This document shows, piece by piece, positions 7,301 through 9,072 of a stretch of 9,072 bases of DNA. Position 1 is the stretch's first letter. Every line of letters starts with the position of its first letter. The notes beneath the pieces are model-generated. The model was given only the letters and a program-made list of their open reading frames with translations. It did no database searches and was not told the origin of the DNA. This stretch comes from Thermoplasmata archaeon (lineage in GTDB: Archaea; Thermoplasmatota; Thermoplasmata; Lutacidiplasmatales; UBA184). The DNA is taken from positions 1 to 9,072 of the forward strand of contig JAKIWU010000047.1 of NCBI GenBank assembly GCA_022749905.1, read 5' to 3'. Made by a program: the position numbers and the translations under genes.

Positions 7301-7645
7301 CTCGAGGCGCTCGACGGCGGGGACATCGACCTAATCCTCAACGTCCCGTCCTCGCTCACGCAGGAGAAGCTCGAGCGGATGCTCGAGGACGAGTACGTGC
7401 TCCGGCGTCGAGCCGTGGAGCTCGGCATCCCGATCTTCACGAGCATCGAGACCTTCCAGGCGTACGTGGAGGGGAACGCCTGGCTCCAGGCCCATCCTCT
7501 CACGGTCACGGCCCTCTACGGGACCCCCGAGCCGGGCCGCGGCCGGACAGGTCCGCCGACCGCACGAGGCGTTCCCTTCCCGGCAACCCCGCGCACCGGC
7601 CCGACCCCGCGGTCGAAGGCCGCGGACCCCGCCCGCGCGAACTAG
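4307..7645 (+). CDS. carB: Carbamoyl phosphate synthetase large subunit
   Basis: Encodes 1112 residues from GTG 4307; E. coli CarB has 1073. It makes carbamoyl phosphate from bicarbonate, ammonia and two ATP. The two homologous halves are intact. Half one: VLGSGALKIGEAGEFDYSGS, GGQTALN, ATP-grasp loop FTLGGKGGG (171-179), EINARLSRS (about 297). An oligomerisation region spans roughly 400-550. Half two: VLGAGPYRIGSSVEFDW (from 556), ATP-grasp, IELNLRASRS (about 833). A methylglyoxal-synthase-like allosteric domain covers about 939-1070. Residues 1071-1112 are an extra Pro/Arg/Thr-rich, probably disordered tail. The half-two motif corresponding to GGQ reads GSQ (Ser637). Sequence type is CAD/Bacteroidetes-like. 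The GTG is supported by the GTGA overlap with carA and by GGGGG 7 nt upstream; the frame is open further left, but that part is antisense-free shadow within carA. The stop shares CTAG with the convergent downstream gene. Confidence 0.96.
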   Translation: MSARVFRKVIVLGSGALKIGEAGEFDYSGSQCLKALEEEGIYAIVVNPNIATLQTDLPKLGRVYFQPLTPEFVEPILEAEKPDAILLSFGGQTALNCGIALADRGAFERHHVEVLGTPLAGIRATEDRAQFVELMASANVPTLPSHAVYSLDEAHVAARTLGFPVMIRVAFTLGGKGGGVARDEKELDDVAGRGLRVSPVGQILLERYVGSFKQIEYEVVRDRLGNALTVCNMENVLGMRVHTGDNVVIAPSQTLTDHEYQMLRQAALRAVEACGIIGECNIQFALDPDSHEYFAIEINARLSRSSALASKATGYPLAHVATKLALGYTLTELKNRVTGVTTACFEPALDYVVVKLPRWDLDKFSRADRRLGPSMKSVGEVMGIGASFPEALLKAVRMVDPRADLVAPVTTRDPAEILRDLGTPGPEILERVLEGLRAGITVDAIAKTAWIDPWFVESLSEVETVDARLRLARGSMSPADLRQAKELGFSDRAIARATHLDEEEVRRRRLAEGIRPRIRMIDTLAGEWPSRTNYLYVTYRADADDVVPSPDGSILVLGAGPYRIGSSVEFDWSTMNLVEGLKAEGIPSVALVNSNPETVSTDYDRSDRLYFEEITLERIRDLFEFDHFRGVVTCVGSQLAQNLTPLLDACGIPVLGTSASSIDAAEDRARFGRLLESLAIPQPAWRAFTTPAAAAEFADEVGYPVLVRPSYVLSGQAMRVIYGRHDLARFLSEAARLSPEHPVVISKFIEGADEVELDAISDGTHTLVGGILEHVERAGIHSGDAIFCLPPRRTSAEVQSTLVEAAGRLARALTIRGPFNVQFLVKDRAFQIIELNLRASRSLPFLTKATGVPLLREAARAILGRPLSQSGIAPLPPGRWGVKVPQFSFLQLAGSDPLLGVEMQSTGEVACFGPTFQDAFVKALVATGIPLVAPGKTAFLSVGGSEYKAQMLPSARQLASLGFSLSATEDTAAYLSALGLRGVRVLHKVSEPDRHPNVLEALDGGDIDLILNVPSSLTQEKLERMLEDEYVLRRRAVELGIPIFTSIETFQAYVEGNAWLQAHPLTVTALYGTPEPGRGRTGPPTARGVPFPATPRTGPTPRSKAADPARAN

Positions 7646-8328
7646 AACGGGAACTTCGAGGTCGAGTACTCGGGGATGAGGGTGCTCGTGTCGAGCACCT
7701 CGGGGATCTCGCGGATCCGCTGGGAGACGAAATCGAACACCTCGCGCTTCTTGTTCGCGCCCCCGGTGAACTCGAGGACCAGGAAGACGTCCCAGTCGCC
7801 GGTAAGGAGATGGAGCTCCCGGACCTGGGGGAAGCTGAGGAGGAGCCCCCGGATCCTCTCGAGATCGCTACCCCGTACCTTGAGGTACGTGAAGGCCCGA
7901 GTACCACGCATCTCGGCCGGCATCATCTCGGAAAGGTGCTCCTCGGTGAACGCCTCGGGGCCGACGAGCCGACTCGACCCAGCACCGATGAGAACGGGGA
8001 ACTTGTCCACCCCCCGGAGACGCTCTGTGATGAGACGCTCGATCCGGCCCACCCGAGCCACGTCGACGACCTTGACCTTGTACCCGCGCTTCTCCGCGAG
8101 CTCCTCGGCGAGCGCGACGCAGCGCGCCTGGTCGTCGGAGAGGAAGAACTCCTCTCCGGCGAGCATCCCGGCCTCGGGGTCGGAGCGGGCGGTCAGGCCC
8201 GGCCCCGTGGGTAGCCCGGACTCGGGCGCGACGCCCGCGGCGCTGGAGGGCCCCGGCCGGTAGAAGTTCGCGACGACTTTCTGGCTCTGGACGTAGAGCG
8301 TGAGCTCTCGCTCCTCGGGATCGGCCAT
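7642..8328 (-). CDS. Thioredoxin-like fold fused to AsnC/Lrp-type ligand-binding (RAM) domain
   Basis: Encodes 228 residues from ATG 8328. Residues 8-136 look like a thioredoxin/glutaredoxin-type fold: strand ELTLYVQSQ, helix DQARCVALAEELAEKRG, strand YKVKVVDV, then LRGVDKFPVLIG, where Pro111 occupies the place of the thioredoxin cis-proline, and a final helix after VGPEAF. The catalytic CxxC is absent; SDDQ stands where it should be and only Cys70 remains. Residues 25-57 are a Gly/Pro/Ser/Ala-rich insertion. Residues 144-224 match the AsnC/Lrp C-terminal domain (RAM): TYLKVRGSDLERIRGLLLSF, VRELHLLTGDWDVFLVLEF, and a closing strand DTSTLIPEY. No DNA-binding helix-turn-helix exists. RAM domains form oligomers and bind small effectors, often amino acids. 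A cytosolic effector-sensing or scaffold role is plausible; function is unknown. The RAM call is firm, the thioredoxin-fold call moderate. Confidence 0.8.
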   Translation of the reverse strand: MADPEERELTLYVQSQKVVANFYRPGPSSAAGVAPESGLPTGPGLTARSDPEAGMLAGEEFFLSDDQARCVALAEELAEKRGYKVKVVDVARVGRIERLITERLRGVDKFPVLIGAGSSRLVGPEAFTEEHLSEMMPAEMRGTRAFTYLKVRGSDLERIRGLLLSFPQVRELHLLTGDWDVFLVLEFTGGANKKREVFDFVSQRIREIPEVLDTSTLIPEYSTSKFPF

Positions 8329-8351
8329 CGGACCCGGCGACGGCGGACGGA

Positions 8352-8361
8352 GTACTAATAG
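8352..8361 (-). promoter_or_regulatory. TATA-like box for the thioredoxin-like/AsnC gene
   Basis: On the minus strand CTATTAGTAC is the most AT-rich short block in the region, centred about 29 nt upstream of ATG 8328. That spacing predicts a leaderless or nearly leaderless transcript and supports the ATG chosen. No Shine-Dalgarno is needed or obvious. Confidence 0.5.
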
Positions 8362-8394
8362 AGATGGAGAGGGGGCCTGCCCGGATCGTTCTCA

Positions 8395-8453
8395 ACGCGA
8401 GAAAGAAAGGGAGAAAGGGGTTTGGAAGGGGTTGGGGCGGCTGAAGCCGCCCC
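8395..8453 (-). terminator. Hairpin plus pyrimidine tract downstream of the SSB gene
   Basis: On the minus strand, 20 nt after the SSB stop codon, an 8-bp perfect stem GGGGCGGC/GCCGCCCC closes a TTCA loop (8434-8453). It is followed by about 40 nt made almost only of C and T, ending in CCCTTTCTCCCTTTCTTTCTC. Archaeal RNA polymerase terminates at T-rich nontemplate tracts, so this is a plausible terminator separating SSB from the next gene in the same direction. A small 5-bp inverted repeat (TTCTC/GAGAA, 8389-8403) lies at the end of the tract. The rest of 8329-8472 holds only the box before the thioredoxin-like/AsnC gene. Confidence 0.6.
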
Positions 8454-8472
8454 GAGGGGTCGCGACGTCCGA

Positions 8473-9000
8473 CTAGTAGCGCTTGTAGCTGTCGGAACGA
8501 TCGCGGCCACCGCCGCCACCGCCCCCACTGCCGCCACCGCCACCGCCGCCGCCACCATAGCTCCGCCCGCCGCCGTAGCCCCCGCCGCCTCCGCCGCCGC
8601 CACCGCGGTCGCGGTAGCCGCCGCCGAAGGACCGGCGCTCGGACTCGAACTCCTGCTGGCTCATGTCAAGGGTCTGGTTGACCTCCCCGATCGGGTCGGT
8701 CGACTTCGTCAGGGTTCCGTACCGGCCGACGTTGAGCCGCATGTGCCCTCGTACGAGGGAGACGTACCCGTTGTCGATCAGGATGACGTCGTCCTTCGCG
8801 ATCGAGCCGATCTGTTCGTTCCACAGGGAAAGCGTGATCGTCGCCGTGTCGTCGCCGATGACCGCTTCCGCGACCTTCCTCGGGTCGCCGAACTTTCCCA
8901 TGACCTCCTTCGCCTCGCCCACGTTGATGACCTTCGCGTGAACGTTCACTTGCTTCGAGCTCGGCGTTAGGTCTCGCACTTTCGTCAGGGTCTTCTCCAT
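8473..9000 (-). CDS. Archaeal single-stranded DNA-binding protein, OB fold with Gly-rich tail
   Basis: Encodes 175 residues from ATG 9000. Residues 4-112 are one OB fold of the Sulfolobus SSB / SOSS-B type: VRDLTPSSKQVNVHAKVINV, EAVIGDDTATITLSLW, IDNGYVSLVRGHMRLNVG. Trp60 aligns with the DNA-stacking Trp56 of Sulfolobus SSB, and Tyr79 with its Trp75. The protein should coat single-stranded DNA in replication and repair; RNA binding is also possible. Residues 126-165 form a tail with 31 Gly among 40 residues, interrupted by Tyr, Arg and Ser (YRDR, RSY), and the end is RDRSDSYKRY rather than the acidic tip common in SSBs. ATG 9000 is preferred over in-frame GTG 9012 because GGAGTGA (9015-9009) lies 8 nt upstream and overlaps that GTG; the open frame further left lacks family similarity. 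A terminator-like hairpin follows the stop. Confidence 0.9.
   Translation of the reverse strand: MEKTLTKVRDLTPSSKQVNVHAKVINVGEAKEVMGKFGDPRKVAEAVIGDDTATITLSLWNEQIGSIAKDDVILIDNGYVSLVRGHMRLNVGRYGTLTKSTDPIGEVNQTLDMSQQEFESERRSFGGGYRDRGGGGGGGGGYGGGRSYGGGGGGGGGSGGGGGGGRDRSDSYKRY
8506..8625 (-). repeat. Low-complexity glycine-codon tract in the SSB gene
   Basis: The coding strand is almost only GGN codons in runs of 3, 9, 3, 9 and 7, broken by Tyr, Arg, Asp and Ser codons; on the plus strand it reads as CCGCCN-like repeats. Codons vary (GGC, GGT, GGG), so it is an imperfect tract rather than a pure microsatellite. It encodes the flexible tail of the SSB and may change length by slippage. Confidence 0.85.
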
Positions 9001-9008
9001 CTTGTCAC

Positions 9009-9015
9009 TCACTCC
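9009..9015 (-). promoter_or_regulatory. Ribosome binding site of the SSB gene
   Basis: GGAGTGA on the minus strand closely matches the complement of the archaeal 16S 3' end and ends 8 nt before ATG 9000. It decides that start against GTG 9012, which lies inside it. It contrasts with the leaderless-looking starts elsewhere in the window and fits a strongly translated gene. No convincing TATA box is visible in the remaining 57 bases to the window edge. Confidence 0.6.
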
Positions 9016-9072
9016 GCTTTTCGCGCTGTTCGGTTTGTCTGGGAGTCGAGTGCACCTCAACGTCAATCGACC

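Noticed and set aside
8506..8625. Repeats considered as a CRISPR array or triplet expansion
   Set aside because: There are no spaced direct repeats with unique spacers; the tract is imperfect GGN codons in a coding frame.
8422..8970. Plus-strand frame giving an Ala/Thr-rich protein opposite the SSB gene
   Set aside because: It is the complement of the glycine-codon tract and of a clear OB-fold gene.
9047..9071. Inverted repeat GTCGA/TCGAC upstream of the SSB gene
   Set aside because: The arms are only 5 nt with a loop of about 15 nt, which is common by chance in this composition.

Overview
The window reads as ordinary but compact chromosome from a high-GC archaeon, most likely a member of the Thermoplasmatota. 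The pointers are inferences from sequence: an archaeal OB-fold single-stranded DNA-binding protein of the Sulfolobus SSB type, TATA-like boxes placed about 26-33 nt upstream of several start codons (leaderless transcripts), use of GTG and TTG starts, tail-to-tail gene packing, and a thioredoxin reductase without the usual NADPH motif, as in Thermoplasma. No rRNA, tRNA, CRISPR array, insertion sequence or prophage gene was seen, and no gap between genes exceeds about 180 bases.

Layout, left to right. (1) Positions 1-403, minus strand: the N-terminal part of a secreted kelch-repeat protein, cut by the window edge. (2) 544-1083, minus: a DUF1697 protein. (3) 1263-2006, plus: a HAD-family phosphatase, divergent from DUF1697. 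(4) 2003-2998, minus: a thioredoxin reductase-like flavoprotein, convergent with the phosphatase. (5) 3138-4310 and 4307-7645, plus: carA and carB, the two subunits of carbamoyl phosphate synthetase, overlapping by 4 nt. (6) 7642-8328, minus: a two-domain protein joining a thioredoxin-like fold without CxxC to an AsnC/Lrp-type ligand-binding domain without any helix-turn-helix. (7) 8473-9000, minus: the single-stranded DNA-binding protein, with a 40-residue glycine-rich tail.

Only carA-carB form a clear functional unit: they make carbamoyl phosphate for pyrimidine and arginine synthesis. Both subunits resemble the Bacteroidetes/eukaryotic CAD type more than the E. coli type. A perfect 13-nt palindrome lies across the predicted carA transcription and translation start and is a candidate operator. 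Two proteins touch redox chemistry (the flavoprotein and the thioredoxin-like/AsnC fusion), but nothing in the sequence proves that they work together.

The most novel items are the thioredoxin-like/AsnC fusion, the reductase lacking an NADPH signature, and the glycine-rich SSB tail that ends in basic and aromatic residues. Both convergent gene pairs end on the same shared palindromic stop, CTAG. I see no convincing new multi-gene system such as a defence island or secondary-metabolite cluster.
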